Notes under the pieces: model-generated
Told to the model about the DNA's origin: nothing
Databases searched by the model: none
What the model saw: the letters and a program-made list of their open reading frames with translations, nothing else
Shown: piece after piece, positions 24,733 to 34,150 of the stretch
How the letters are laid out: every line of letters starts with the position of its first letter
How positions within the stretch are numbered: position 1 is the first letter of the stretch
Assembly: GCA_934502905.1 (NCBI GenBank)
Contig: CAKSVK010000014.1
Span: 1 to 34,353, forward strand
Reading direction: 5' to 3'
DNA length: 34,353 bases
Source of the DNA: an uncultured Chitinophagaceae bacterium
GTDB lineage: Bacteria; Bacteroidota; Bacteroidia; Chitinophagales; Chitinophagaceae
Translations under genes and position numbers: made by a program

Positions 24733-24762
24733 TTGCGGTTAATGACAGTTCTCCTACTTTTG
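24733..24762 (+). promoter_or_regulatory. Bacteroidota-type promoter
   Basis: TTG at 24733-24735 and TACTTTTG at 24755-24762 match the Bacteroidota consensus (TTTG near -33 and TAnnTTTG near -7) with a 19-nt spacer. It would give a leader of about 160 nt for the gene at 24932. Confidence 0.55.
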
Positions 24763-24931
24763 TTCAACCAACAACCGATACTAACCGCCGCCTCCAACAA
24801 CTCCTTGTAAAACCAACTACAACTTTTTTATTTTCTCCAATTCTGTTAAAACCTTTAACCACAAACACCGGTGCAGGGATTGAAAAATTCCCGGACATTC
24901 AGTCTGAACTATTAGGTGAACAAAATTTGTG

Positions 24932-25372
24932 ATGATGAAAAAGGTACCTGTGTATTTCTTTATTGCTTTGGCAACAATACTGTTTGGTTATGCCGTACCG
25001 GTAAAAAACGATTCCTTTCCTGTAACGGAAGAAGGACAGGAAGTAATAACAGCAGCATCCGTATTTGGTGATATCAGCGGGTTATCGGCCGAGTATATTA
25101 ACAAAGCGATAGAAGTGAAATGGGAGACCCATGCCGGAACAGATAACAAGCAGTTTGAGATACAACGCAGCACAGATGGAGAAACATTTAAGACAGTGGG
25201 ACTGATTTTTACTGTAGAAGATATGGATGGATTGAAAAAATATGCTTTCAGGGACAACCTGAAAGGTGTGGAGAAGAAGAAATTGTATTATCGCATCAAG
25301 CAGATCAGCATAGATGAGAATTATTGCTTCAGCGATATCGTGACAACAGCTTTACAAAAAAAGGATATTTAA
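24932..25372 (+). CDS. Small exported protein with a T9SS-cargo-type beta domain, no tail
   Basis: 146 residues from the first ATG (24932); GTG at 24929 and ATG at 24935 are also possible. Signal peptide (KKVPVYFFIALATILFGYAV). The mature part holds IEVKWETHAGTDNKQFEIQR, STDGETFKTVG, a gap, YAFRDN and LYYRIKQISIDENYCFSDIV. This is the small beta-sandwich unit that in many Bacteroidota proteins directly precedes a type IX sorting tail. Here the protein ends just after that unit, so it may be periplasmic or secreted otherwise. It lies before a similar protein gene at 25551 with a terminator between them. Function unknown. Confidence 0.75.
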   Translation: MMKKVPVYFFIALATILFGYAVPVKNDSFPVTEEGQEVITAASVFGDISGLSAEYINKAIEVKWETHAGTDNKQFEIQRSTDGETFKTVGLIFTVEDMDGLKKYAFRDNLKGVEKKKLYYRIKQISIDENYCFSDIVTTALQKKDI

Positions 25373-25408
25373 ATTTTTATATAGAGGTTGTGAATTTCCT
25401 TATAGGAA

Positions 25409-25437
25409 AAGGCCCCTTGTCCAGGGGGCCTTGTTTT
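25409..25437 (+). terminator. Intrinsic terminator between the two small exported protein genes
   Basis: AAGGCCCC (25409-25416) pairs with GGGGCCTT (25425-25432), loop of 8 nt, followed by GTTTT. It separates the transcripts of the two related proteins. Confidence 0.85.
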
Positions 25438-25550
25438 AAAGCAATCTCAGCCCTGATTACCTGAAAGATACATTGCCGATTTTCCTTTGTAAACCAACTT
25501 TCGCAAACCTTAGTGCCCTAGTATTGTTAATTGATTAAAAAGTAAAGGCA

Positions 25551-26207
25551 ATGAATTTTATTTTTTTAAGAACGATCGTTTTATCCGGGGGAGTACTGCT
25601 CCTTCCGTTTATAACCCATGCCAACGGCGGCATCAAGAAAAAAGACAATGGAACCAGGCCATCCATAGAAATTGTGAACTTCAAAACCAGTTATAATGCA
25701 GACAATACAATTGATCTCTCCTGTGTTGTAAAAAGCAACTGTTGTTATAACCTGATCGTGGAGCGCAGTAAAAACGGCAGGAATTTCTCGAATATCGGCT
25801 CGTTTTCAGACAACAAGAACCTGGCTGAATATTTAATGGTGGATAACAGTCCCAACAAAACCAATTATTACAGGTTGAAAATAATAGATAACCTGGGGGG
25901 AGTCAGCTATTCCAATGTGATGGTAGCACAGCTCTATAATACGGATGTATTGTCCATGGTAAATTTGACCCCTATCACAAAGGACAAAAACCTGGAAGTG
26001 GGCTTTGAATTAAAGAACCGGGCATTTATTGTATTAACGATTCAGGATAGTAAAGGCAACCAGGTCTTCCAGAAAAGAACCACCGGCGATACCGGCGAGA
26101 ACATTTTTGAAATAGAAGGCAGCAAAGAAATGGTTCCCGGAAGCTATTCACTGGAAGTAAGGGTTAATAATTCCAGGCAATTGACAGTACCCCTGATAAA
26201 AGAATAA
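25551..26207 (+). CDS. Exported protein with beta domain and T9SS-like C-terminal tail
   Basis: 218 residues with a signal peptide (FLRTIVLSGGVLLLPFITHA). Residues about 38-125 repeat the domain of the upstream protein (IDLSCVVKSNCCYNLIVERS, KNGRNFSNIG, NYYRLKIIDNLGGVSYSN). The C-terminal part (about 130-218) has VNLTPITKDKNLEVGFEL, LTIQDSKGNQVFQKR and PGSYSLEVRVNN, which looks like a type A sorting tail (Por_Secre_tail family) recognised by the type IX secretion system, although its start lacks the classic proline-asparagine motif. If so, the protein is secreted and possibly attached to the surface. Role unknown; an adhesive or matrix function is possible. Confidence 0.72.
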   Translation: MNFIFLRTIVLSGGVLLLPFITHANGGIKKKDNGTRPSIEIVNFKTSYNADNTIDLSCVVKSNCCYNLIVERSKNGRNFSNIGSFSDNKNLAEYLMVDNSPNKTNYYRLKIIDNLGGVSYSNVMVAQLYNTDVLSMVNLTPITKDKNLEVGFELKNRAFIVLTIQDSKGNQVFQKRTTGDTGENIFEIEGSKEMVPGSYSLEVRVNNSRQLTVPLIKE

Positions 26208-26244
26208 CCAGAGAATATCGAAAGACCCCCTAATAGTAATCCGG

Positions 26245-26268
26245 AAGCGCAGGTAACTGCGCTTTTTT
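26245..26268 (+). terminator. Intrinsic terminator after the T9SS-tail protein gene
   Basis: AAGCGCAG (26245-26252) pairs with CTGCGCTT (26257-26264), tetraloop GTAA, followed by a T-run to 26268. Confidence 0.88.
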
Positions 26269-26427
26269 ATTCGCGTTGTTTTTTGAAAGGCAGTACCATC
26301 GGTGCGGGTGATAATATTCAGGATATGATTGGTCGGCAGGCGTGTTTACTGTGCAGTGCAGGTTTTCGTTCTATACATATTTTCCGATCGGTGAATCGTG
26401 GATGCTACAAACGGCCAGGCTTTTCAA

Positions 26428-26487
26428 CTGCACGTGAGGACACGTGCAGGGGCAGCGGGTTGCCTGGTTGCGTGTCCGCACGCAACC
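26428..26487 (-). repeat. REP-like repeat family 1, copy 2 (compact form)
   Basis: CTGCACGTG-AGGA-CACGTGCAG (26428-26449) and GGTTGCGTG-TCCG-CACGCAACC (26466-26487) are perfect hairpins with a 16-nt spacer. Read on the minus strand they match copy 1 (loops CGGA and TCCT). A C-G pair in the first stem of copy 1 is a T-A pair here, a compensatory change. Confidence 0.8.
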
Positions 26488-26533
26488 TATAAGCCGATAT
26501 CCGCGAAGAGTCAATTTTTTACAGCCTGTTGGT

Positions 26534-27841
26534 CTACTTCTTCCGGAAAAAGATCCTAACCGGCACCCCGGAAAAATCGAAGTTTTTACGCAGTTGGTTC
26601 TCCAGGTAGTTCTTGTACGGCTGCTTGATATCGTCCGGGTAATTGGTGAAGAATGCAAAGCTGGGAACGGCAGTAGGCAGCTGGGACACATACTTGATCT
26701 TTACGGTATTGCCCCTCACCACCGGTGCACGGTAAGCTTCCACCGCCTTCAGCATTACATCATTCAATTTGGAAGTAGGCACTTTCCGTTTCCGGTTTTC
26801 AAAAACCTGCAATGCCGTTTCCACCACCCTGAAAACGCGGGTCTTTTCTGTGGCAGAAATAAACAATACCGGCACATCCGTAAAGGGCGCAATCCTTTCC
26901 TTCAGCTCCTTTTCATAATCGCGGGCAGTATTGGTCTCTTTATTCAACAGGTCCCATTTATTCACCAGTATCATCATGCCTTTTCCTTTCCGTACTGCCA
27001 GGGAAAAAATGTTGACATCCTGGGCAGAAATGCCCTTCTCCGCATCGATCACCAGCATGCAAACATCCGCTTCATCTACGGCTTTGATCGCCCGTATGAC
27101 GGAGTAAAACTCCAGGTCTTCTTCCACCTTTTTTTTGCGGCGGATGCCGGCAGTGTCAATCAGTATAAACTCTTTCTGGAAAAGATTATAATGGGTGTGA
27201 ATAGTGTCCCGGGTGGTGCCTGCGATATCGCTGACAATAGTGCGTTCTTCTCCTATCAATGCATTCAGCAGGGATGATTTTCCTACATTCGGCTGTCCGA
27301 TAATGGCAAATTTGGGCAATGGATCTTTTTCTGCTTCCTCCTCCTGTGCAGGTATCAGTTGCACGATCTCGTCCAGCAGCTCGCCGGTGCCGCTGCCACT
27401 GACGCTTGATACAAAAAAAATATTTTCAAACCCCATGCTGTAGAATTCGGTAGCATCCAGCATACGGTCTGCATTATCCACTTTGTTCACTACCAGGAAT
27501 ACCGGCTTGGGCACTTCTCTCAATATTTCTGCAAAAGCCTCATCCAGCGCGGTAATACCGGTGGTTACGTCTACCATAAAGATGATCGCATTAGCTTCGT
27601 TCAATGCTATACGCACCTGCTTGCGTATCTCCGATTCAAACACATCATCGCTGCCCGCTACAAATCCGCCGGTATCCACCACGTTGAAGCTTTTCCCGTT
27701 CCACTCGGAAATACCATATTGCCGGTCGCGGGTAACGCCACTCATGTCATCCACAATCGCTTTGCGCTCTTCCAGCATACGGTTGAAAAATGTGCTCTTA
27801 CCCACATTGGGTCTTCCTGTTATCGCTACTGTAAAACTCAT
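26534..27841 (-). CDS. der: GTPase Der (EngA), ribosome assembly
   Basis: 435 residues, the usual length. Two tandem G domains are visible: the first with GRPNVGKST (9-17), DTGG and NKVD, the second with GQPNVGKSS, DTAGI and NKWD; a KH-like C-terminal domain follows, ending FDFSGVPVRIFFRKK. Der binds the 50S subunit precursor and is essential in most bacteria. It is the last gene of a probable ABC-F, lysozyme and der run on the minus strand; the gap to the lysozyme gene is 68 bp. Confidence 0.97.
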   Translation of the reverse strand: MSFTVAITGRPNVGKSTFFNRMLEERKAIVDDMSGVTRDRQYGISEWNGKSFNVVDTGGFVAGSDDVFESEIRKQVRIALNEANAIIFMVDVTTGITALDEAFAEILREVPKPVFLVVNKVDNADRMLDATEFYSMGFENIFFVSSVSGSGTGELLDEIVQLIPAQEEEAEKDPLPKFAIIGQPNVGKSSLLNALIGEERTIVSDIAGTTRDTIHTHYNLFQKEFILIDTAGIRRKKKVEEDLEFYSVIRAIKAVDEADVCMLVIDAEKGISAQDVNIFSLAVRKGKGMMILVNKWDLLNKETNTARDYEKELKERIAPFTDVPVLFISATEKTRVFRVVETALQVFENRKRKVPTSKLNDVMLKAVEAYRAPVVRGNTVKIKYVSQLPTAVPSFAFFTNYPDDIKQPYKNYLENQLRKNFDFSGVPVRIFFRKK

Positions 27842-27909
27842 TTTTTTAAGTTGCAGGCTGCAAGATACAAGAATTTGTAACTTGTTACCTGTGGACTGAC
27901 ACCAGGCCG

Positions 27910-28683
27910 TTATTTTAGCAAGAGGTTCCTGAAATCCAGCGAATCGCCGCTGAATACGTTGAAATCTACCTTTGGTTTAATGCCGTTGACCCTGCCGGTT
28001 TCGCTATGCTGCCAGAAAATCCAGTCTCTTTTGATGCGGGGCTTATTGGGTTGCAGGTAATGCGCCACCCATAGCGGGTATTCGTCGAACTCCTCTCCCA
28101 GGTATTTTTCGTAAAAATCTACATTGGTATAGATAATAGGTTTCACCTTATAATATTTTTCGATCACTTCCAGCCATTCTTTCACCCTTGGGCGAAGGTC
28201 TTTCGGCTTTACGCCGTATAATTGCTCTACATCCAGTACAGGTGGCAGGTCGCCCGGCTCCATGATCACCTGGGAGATAAAGTTCTCCGCCTGTTTTCTC
28301 CCGCTTTTTGTCGCGATAAAAAAATGATAGGCTCCTCTCGGAATGCCTTCTTCCCTTGCCTTATACCAGTTGCGTTTGAACAGGCGATCCACATTGGTCA
28401 GTCCTTCTGTTGCCTTGATAAAAGCGAAGTCAAGCGTAAGTCCGCGGATGTTCATCTTTCTTACTTCAGCCCAGTTGATCACATCCTGGTGGTGGGATAC
28501 ATCTATACCATGCACCATATACCCTGCGGGTATTTCAATGCCAAAAGCATTATACCGGACGAAGTTTACCTGATACTCCTGCCATTTAAGATACCCGAAA
28601 AGCGCTGCCAGCAGCAGTCCGAATATGAGCGATACGATCAGCAGCTTTTTAAACCCTGCGCTCTTTTTCCTTTTCCGGGTCAT
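27910..28683 (-). CDS. Membrane-anchored GH25 family muramidase (lysozyme)
   Basis: 257 residues. A basic N-terminus and a transmembrane anchor (about 12-31) place the enzyme in the periplasm. The GH25 motifs are present: GIDVSHHQ with Asp61, FAFIKATEG, GAYHFF, VLDVEQ with Asp151 and Glu153 (the catalytic pair in this family), WVAHYL and the closing WQHSETGRVNGIKPKVDFNVF with Asp240. The family cleaves beta-1,4 bonds between N-acetylmuramic acid and N-acetylglucosamine. It lies 24 bp downstream of the ABC-F gene and may be co-transcribed with it. It could remodel the cell's own peptidoglycan; no prophage genes are nearby. Confidence 0.93.
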   Translation of the reverse strand: MTRKRKKSAGFKKLLIVSLIFGLLLAALFGYLKWQEYQVNFVRYNAFGIEIPAGYMVHGIDVSHHQDVINWAEVRKMNIRGLTLDFAFIKATEGLTNVDRLFKRNWYKAREEGIPRGAYHFFIATKSGRKQAENFISQVIMEPGDLPPVLDVEQLYGVKPKDLRPRVKEWLEVIEKYYKVKPIIYTNVDFYEKYLGEEFDEYPLWVAHYLQPNKPRIKRDWIFWQHSETGRVNGIKPKVDFNVFSGDSLDFRNLLLK

Positions 28684-28707
28684 AAGGTAGCAACGGGAGT
28701 TAAAGTA

Positions 28708-30372
<1,665 letters not shown>

Positions 30373-30567
30373 TTATAGTTACGCTTCCAGAATGAAGGCG
30401 CAAAGGTACTGGTATTTTCTGATTGTTGATTTTGGGATTTCAAACCGATGATCCGACTTGGGAGGTATAAAATGACAGCATATCTTTTCGGCTAATTATT
30501 CCTTCCTGCGGCCGGGATGCCAATGATCATGTGGAATAAGTTATTGTAAATCAGTTGCTATGAAAAA

Positions 30568-30624
30568 GTTGCGCGCGAACACGTAACCAGGTGACCCTTT
30601 GCCCTGCACCTGGGGCACGTGCAG
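30568..30624 (+). repeat. REP-like repeat family 1, copy 3 (degenerate)
   Basis: GTTGCGCG-CGAA-CACGTAAC (30568-30587) and CTGCACCTG-GGG-CACGTGCAG (30604-30624) keep the two-hairpin layout with one mismatch each and a G-T wobble in the first. The spacer CAGGTGACCCTTTGCC aligns with that of copy 2. Confidence 0.65.
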
Positions 30625-30804
30625 CTTATCTATCAGTGACGCCCACCCGACCGGGCACCGGGTGCCATATGCCACGACCCCAATGATTGGTGTTGACTAA
30701 TTGATTACCCGCAAATGACAGACTTTTTGACAGCCAGGGTGTTTCTGTAACTGTGCCCGGAGATGTCATTAGCGGGCCACTTGCGGCTGGAACAAAAGCA
30801 TTTT

Positions 30805-30832
30805 GCCCCGCTTTTACCAAACTGTTGTTAGC
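30805..30832 (-). repeat. GCTAACA-type motif, left flank of accessory block
   Basis: On the minus strand it reads GCTAACAACAGTTTGG and continues TAAAAGCGGGGC. It shares the pattern GCTAACA, then GGTTT or AGTTT, then CGGGG with the element at 32896-32932 in the opposite orientation. It resembles recombination-site-like intergenic sequences, but it does not satisfy the integron attC consensus strictly. Confidence 0.35.
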
Positions 30833-30852
30833 TGCAGTCCTTTTTCTCTGTT

Positions 30853-31287
30853 CTATTTAGATGTTTGTCCAATGTCCAGACGATTGAATTTTCCGTTTGT
30901 ATCTTGATGGAATTTGAAGTACACGCTGAAAGTTCCCCATTGTCCTGCATAGAAATTTCCGTAGATGTCTTTTCCTTCGTTTTCTACTTTGTCAATATCC
31001 AGGAACTTTTCCTTTTTATCAAAAGCATTATCAAAGAATGACTTGAAATGTAAGGTTCTGCCGTCATCTGTGAAGGTAGCGTCGTGAGTAAAATAGGAAT
31101 ACCAGGTTGTTTTGTCATTTGCCTGTAAGGCTTCGATAGCTTTTCTTACGCTTTCGTTTGAGATTTTTGTTAAGTCCATTTTCTGTCCGGTATTTGTAAT
31201 CGTAGTTTGTATAGAGTTGATGCTATTTGTTTGCCCACAAGCAGTAAAAGCAAATGCGGCAAGTAATGCTAAAGATAAAATTTTCAT
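30853..31287 (-). CDS. NTF2-like/SnoaL-like lipoprotein
   Basis: 144 residues. The N-terminus is a lipoprotein signal with lipobox (FTACGQ, Cys17). The rest fits a small NTF2/SnoaL-like alpha+beta cone: helix VRKAIEALQANDKTTWYSYF, strand HDATFTDDGRTLHFKSFFD, then IYGNFYAGQWGTFSVYFKF and a final strand FNRLDIGQTSK. Such proteins are often found beside SDR oxidoreductases in mobile Bacteroidota blocks. Function unknown; ligand binding in the envelope is plausible. It follows the SDR gene on the same strand after 287 bp that contain a REP-like repeat. Confidence 0.78.
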   Translation of the reverse strand: MKILSLALLAAFAFTACGQTNSINSIQTTITNTGQKMDLTKISNESVRKAIEALQANDKTTWYSYFTHDATFTDDGRTLHFKSFFDNAFDKKEKFLDIDKVENEGKDIYGNFYAGQWGTFSVYFKFHQDTNGKFNRLDIGQTSK

Positions 31288-31510
31288 TTTAATTGGCTTT
31301 CAAAGGGTGTTGTAAGCAGACGTGAGCATATTCCGGCCGTATTTTAATCCCATCAACACAGCAAAAGGTATTAAGTGTGGTGTTGATGTTCTTTACTGCC
31401 ACCGTTTTAGGTTCTACGGAGAAAAAAGCGAACAACAGAGTTATTTGCCTTTCAAAAATATAAATCAACTTTTTAATTGTTGTGGGGCGTATTGCCCGAT
31501 CGGTGAAATA

Positions 31511-31554
31511 CCAGCTGGTGGCGAACTCCACAGGCAGGTGTCACCACCCGCCTG
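31511..31554 (-). repeat. REP-like repeat family 2, copy B
   Basis: On the minus strand it reads CAGGCGGGTGGTGACACC then TGCCTG, a near-perfect palindrome, followed by TGGAGTTCGCCACCAGCTGG, which aligns with copy A (18010-18054). It sits 20 bp downstream of the SDR gene. The rest of the gap 31288-31574 shows only an open frame without ATG. Confidence 0.65.
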
Positions 31555-31574
31555 CAAAGAGCTGAAATACGTCA

Positions 31575-32330
31575 TCATCTTGTTGTGTAGCCTCCGTTTG
31601 CAAAAATGGTTTGCCCCGTGATCCACCATCCGTCGGTTACTAAAAATTCAACAAGCGGAGCAATATCTTTGATATCGGTCAGACCACCCAGATCAGATGC
31701 CTGTTTGTGGTAAGCTACGGCATCATCGCTTTCCTGTCCGTAGAAGAAAGGAGTATCCATCGGTCCTGGTGCCACCGCAGTTACAGAAATTCCTCTTGAA
31801 CCAAATTCTTTGGAAGCCGCTCTGGTAAAATGTTCTACCGGGGCTTTGGCACCTGCGTAAGTAGAATAATATCCTGTGAATGCAGCGAGCAATGAAGTTA
31901 CAATCGTGTTGATTTTGCCGTTGTCATTCAATTTTTTGCCTGCTTCCCGGATGAAGAAATAAGCTACTTTAGCGTTGATGTCGCTCATGCTGTCGTATTC
32001 TTCTTCTGTGGTGTCTGCAAATGGCTTTTTTAACACTTTACCCACGGTATTGATGGCGATGTCGACTCCTCCGAATTTTTCAATTGCCGCATCAAAAAGT
32101 TGGGTGATGTTTTTTACATCTGTCAGGTCTGCCTGAAACAAAAACGCTTCTCCACCTGCGTTTGTAATGTCTGCTAATGTTTTTTCCGCATCTGCTTTTG
32201 TGCTGTCACTATTGTAGTGAATGGCAACTTTTGCGCCTTTCGCTGCAAAATCCCGGCTTAATAAGCCCCCTAAGTTTTTTGCACCTCCTGCAATTAAAAC
32301 TACTTTGCCTTTCAAATCGTTTCTTGCCAT
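31575..32330 (-). CDS. Short-chain dehydrogenase/reductase (SDR) family oxidoreductase
   Basis: 251 residues, classical SDR. The cofactor loop is VLIAGGAKNLGG (11-22; GGxxxxG variant), followed by HYNSDSTKADAE, INTVGKV for the NAG-type motif, and the catalytic Ser plus Tyr-x-x-x-Lys (TSLLAAFTGYYSTYAGAK). The end NGGYTTR is usual for the family. The HYNSDS after strand 2 suggests NADP(H). The substrate is unknown; similar proteins are annotated as 3-oxoacyl-ACP reductase-like. It lies 84 bp downstream of a small AraC-type regulator gene on the same strand, which probably controls it. Confidence 0.92.
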   Translation of the reverse strand: MARNDLKGKVVLIAGGAKNLGGLLSRDFAAKGAKVAIHYNSDSTKADAEKTLADITNAGGEAFLFQADLTDVKNITQLFDAAIEKFGGVDIAINTVGKVLKKPFADTTEEEYDSMSDINAKVAYFFIREAGKKLNDNGKINTIVTSLLAAFTGYYSTYAGAKAPVEHFTRAASKEFGSRGISVTAVAPGPMDTPFFYGQESDDAVAYHKQASDLGGLTDIKDIAPLVEFLVTDGWWITGQTIFANGGYTTR

Positions 32331-32414
32331 TTTACCTGCTTTTAAATGTTTTAAAATTGATATTGCAAAGGTGGCAGGACTATATGCTTATTTCGTGGTG
32401 AACTTTTCGGAACT

Positions 32415-32792
32415 TTATTTTTTGTTTTCTTTTCGGAATTGACCAGGAGTTTGTCCGATAAATTTTTTGAAGAATTTGGAAAAATTTGACGGATCATAAG
32501 TTAATATTCTTGCAATCTCCGAAACGGGTTTATCTGTTTCTGAAAGCATTTGTTTGGCATAGCCTATTATTTTGAGATCATAAAAATAGCAGGGATGATG
32601 CCCTGTTTCCTTTTGTACTGTATCGGTCAGGTGTTTATGGGAGACGAATAACCTGCTTGCGATCTGGTTGATTTCCATAAAATCGGTGATGTTGCCCGAA
32701 AGAACATCGGCAATGTGTTTATCTAAAAACTGAAAATAGTTTTCGACAATTTCCTGGCTTCTTTTTAATATATCTTGTTCTGCTTTGCTCAT
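32415..32792 (-). CDS. AraC-type regulator, DNA-binding domain only
   Basis: 125 residues. After a short helical N-terminus (about 40 residues) comes the two helix-turn-helix AraC domain: INQIASRLFVSHKHLTDTVQ, TGHHPCYFYDLKIIGYAKQM, then KPVSEIARILTYDPSNFSKF and FKKFIGQTPGQFRK. There is no sensing domain, as in MarA/SoxS-like proteins, so activity is probably set by abundance. It precedes the SDR gene and is expected to regulate it. Confidence 0.9.
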   Translation of the reverse strand: MSKAEQDILKRSQEIVENYFQFLDKHIADVLSGNITDFMEINQIASRLFVSHKHLTDTVQKETGHHPCYFYDLKIIGYAKQMLSETDKPVSEIARILTYDPSNFSKFFKKFIGQTPGQFRKENKK

Positions 32793-33379
32793 TTGTTTGA
32801 AAAAAAATATAACAAAGATGTATTTTTCTAAAAAGCTGACTATGGTGAGCTTTTCGGTTTTTTCTTTAAGGGACAGGTTTTCAGATAGGGTGGCTGCTAA
32901 CAGGTAACGGTTTTGTATAGACGGGGTTTAGCATTCGTATGCCTGAAATACAGCCGGTGAATATTTTTATTTGAAGTTATGTAATAAGGCTGATAGAAAT
33001 TAGGGAGCCGGACCGGAGCTGAACAGGAATCCAAAAGTTGAGATTCTGTCAGCACCACTTGCACAGCCCGTTTGTTGCATGTTCGCGTTGCTCGTTTAAT
33101 GAACCGGAAACCGTTAATATCCTGCTGCTTAATCCCTGTTGAAAGTGCCGTACTCAATCTTACCGTCAGGCAGGACCGGAAAATAGCTGTGTTCAGTTCC
33201 TGGATAAGCTTTACATATGCCACCAGGGTAAATTAATTGTCAGGAAGATTCTTGCGGTCAATCAAAGTGTTGAATGGAGAACAGGGAACATTTTACAAAT
33301 CAAAGAAACAATAAGCGCACCGCCATATAAACCTGAATGACACGCATACCCGCTTATCCTCCGGGATAATTTTTCACAT
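32793..33379. other. Gene-free region, AT-rich then unusual repeat-like sequence
   Basis: 587 bp. It contains the leader of the AraC-type gene, the GCTAACA-type element (32896-32932), and a stretch (32990-33120) that can be read as an open frame on the minus strand (33223-32897, GTG start) but is poor in typical protein features. TTATCC-TCCG-GGATAA (33354-33369) near the methyltransferase stop is followed by T5 only on the + strand, so it is not a terminator for that gene. Confidence 0.5.
32896..32932 (+). repeat. GCTAACA-type motif, right flank of accessory block
   Basis: GCTAACAGGTAACGGTTTTG continues TATAGACGGGGTTTAGC; the ends GCTAA/TTAGC are complementary. It shares its plan with the minus-strand element at 30805-30832. 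Possible recombination site or remnant; identity uncertain. Confidence 0.35.
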
Positions 33380-34150
33380 CTATTTCGCTGCTATATAAAA
33401 CAGGTCAAAACAGGTATCATTGGCTGCTTCAATAAAATAATCTTCATGGGTGATGCCCGTTACCAGTCCCTGGTTGTCGCTCAGCAGCTTTTTGCGGTTC
33501 AAACGGTTCAGGATATCGTAGGGGATTTGCAGCAGTTGCCGCGGGAGCCGGTATTGCAGGTTAAAGATGTCGAAACGGGTGATCCTTCTGACGGAAGCCT
33601 TGTTCTTTTCGTAGTAATCCATGATGCTTGCATTGCCGAAAACGCCCAGTGCTTCCACAGATCTGAAATACCGCAGCATTAATTGCTTCAGCTCATCCAC
33701 CGTATATTCCCGTACATGCCAGGGATTGCGGGTGATGGACATTTTTTTATTGGGGGTGGTCACGATCAGCTTCCCTCCCTGCTTCAGCACCCGGTGTATC
33801 TCCTGCAAAAAAATATGATCTTTGGGGATATGCTCTATCACCTGGAAGGTGATCACAAAATCAAATGAATCTGATGGGATGTCTTTCAGCGGCGGCACGT
33901 TCATCTGGAGAAATTCCACATTTGCCGGCGCGTCCGCCAGTGTTTCTGTCTGGAACTTGTCAATAGTCACAAACCTGCCGGCGTGCGGCGCTATGATATC
34001 CACGCCATACCCGCTTCCTGTACCGATCTCCAGCACATTGCCGGACACGAGCTTTGCGGCCTCCAGGTAAGCCAATAAAGAGCGTTGATAAACGTAATTA
34101 TCCGACTGATCTTTCTGCGAAACCCTTTCTGCGGTTTGTAACACTTTCAT
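33380..34150 (-). CDS. Class I SAM-dependent methyltransferase
   Basis: 256 residues. The SAM-binding motif I is VLEIGTGSGYGVDII (39-53), followed by an acidic end of strand 2 (VTIDKF), DSFDFVITFQVIEHIP (motif II with the IEH post-motif), and LKQGGKLIVTTPNKKM. This is a Methyltransf_11/UbiE-type fold. The C-terminal half (about 150-256) is large and basic, with YDILNRLNRKKLL, and may hold the substrate site. The acceptor is unknown; similar Bacteroidota proteins lie in cell-envelope or glycan loci. It stands alone here; 203 bp to the window end show no further feature. Confidence 0.9.
   Translation of the reverse strand: MKVLQTAERVSQKDQSDNYVYQRSLLAYLEAAKLVSGNVLEIGTGSGYGVDIIAPHAGRFVTIDKFQTETLADAPANVEFLQMNVPPLKDIPSDSFDFVITFQVIEHIPKDHIFLQEIHRVLKQGGKLIVTTPNKKMSITRNPWHVREYTVDELKQLMLRYFRSVEALGVFGNASIMDYYEKNKASVRRITRFDIFNLQYRLPRQLLQIPYDILNRLNRKKLLSDNQGLVTGITHEDYFIEAANDTCFDLFYIAAK

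Larger units (their letters stand above)
26208..26533. other. Gene-free region with terminator and REP-like copy
   Basis: 326 bp. It holds the terminator of the preceding gene (26245-26268), about 150 bp in which I see no signal, and REP-like family 1 copy 2 (26428-26487). The der gene ends at its right edge on the opposite strand. Confidence 0.6.

Noticed and set aside
27910..28683. Phage endolysin
   Set aside because: GH25 enzymes occur in prophages, but this one has an N-terminal membrane anchor and sits in a housekeeping run with der and an ABC-F gene.
30626..30820. 64-aa open frame on the minus strand in the gap after the NTF2-like lipoprotein gene
   Set aside because: GT start, low-complexity composition and no domain; it overlaps repeat-like intergenic DNA.
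31289..31531. 80-aa open frame ending 1 nt before the NTF2-like lipoprotein start
   Set aside because: The spacing is attractive, but the frame has no ATG, starts with GTG inside the REP-like repeat and shows no signal or domain.
30805..32932. Integron attC sites
   Set aside because: The GCTAACA motifs do not match the R''/R' consensus, have no long imperfect palindrome, and no integrase gene is in the window.
32897..33223. 108-aa open frame on the minus strand
   Set aside because: GTG start, unusual residue mix rich in Arg, Cys, Thr and Ser, runs through the GCTAACA element; more likely non-coding repeat-like DNA.
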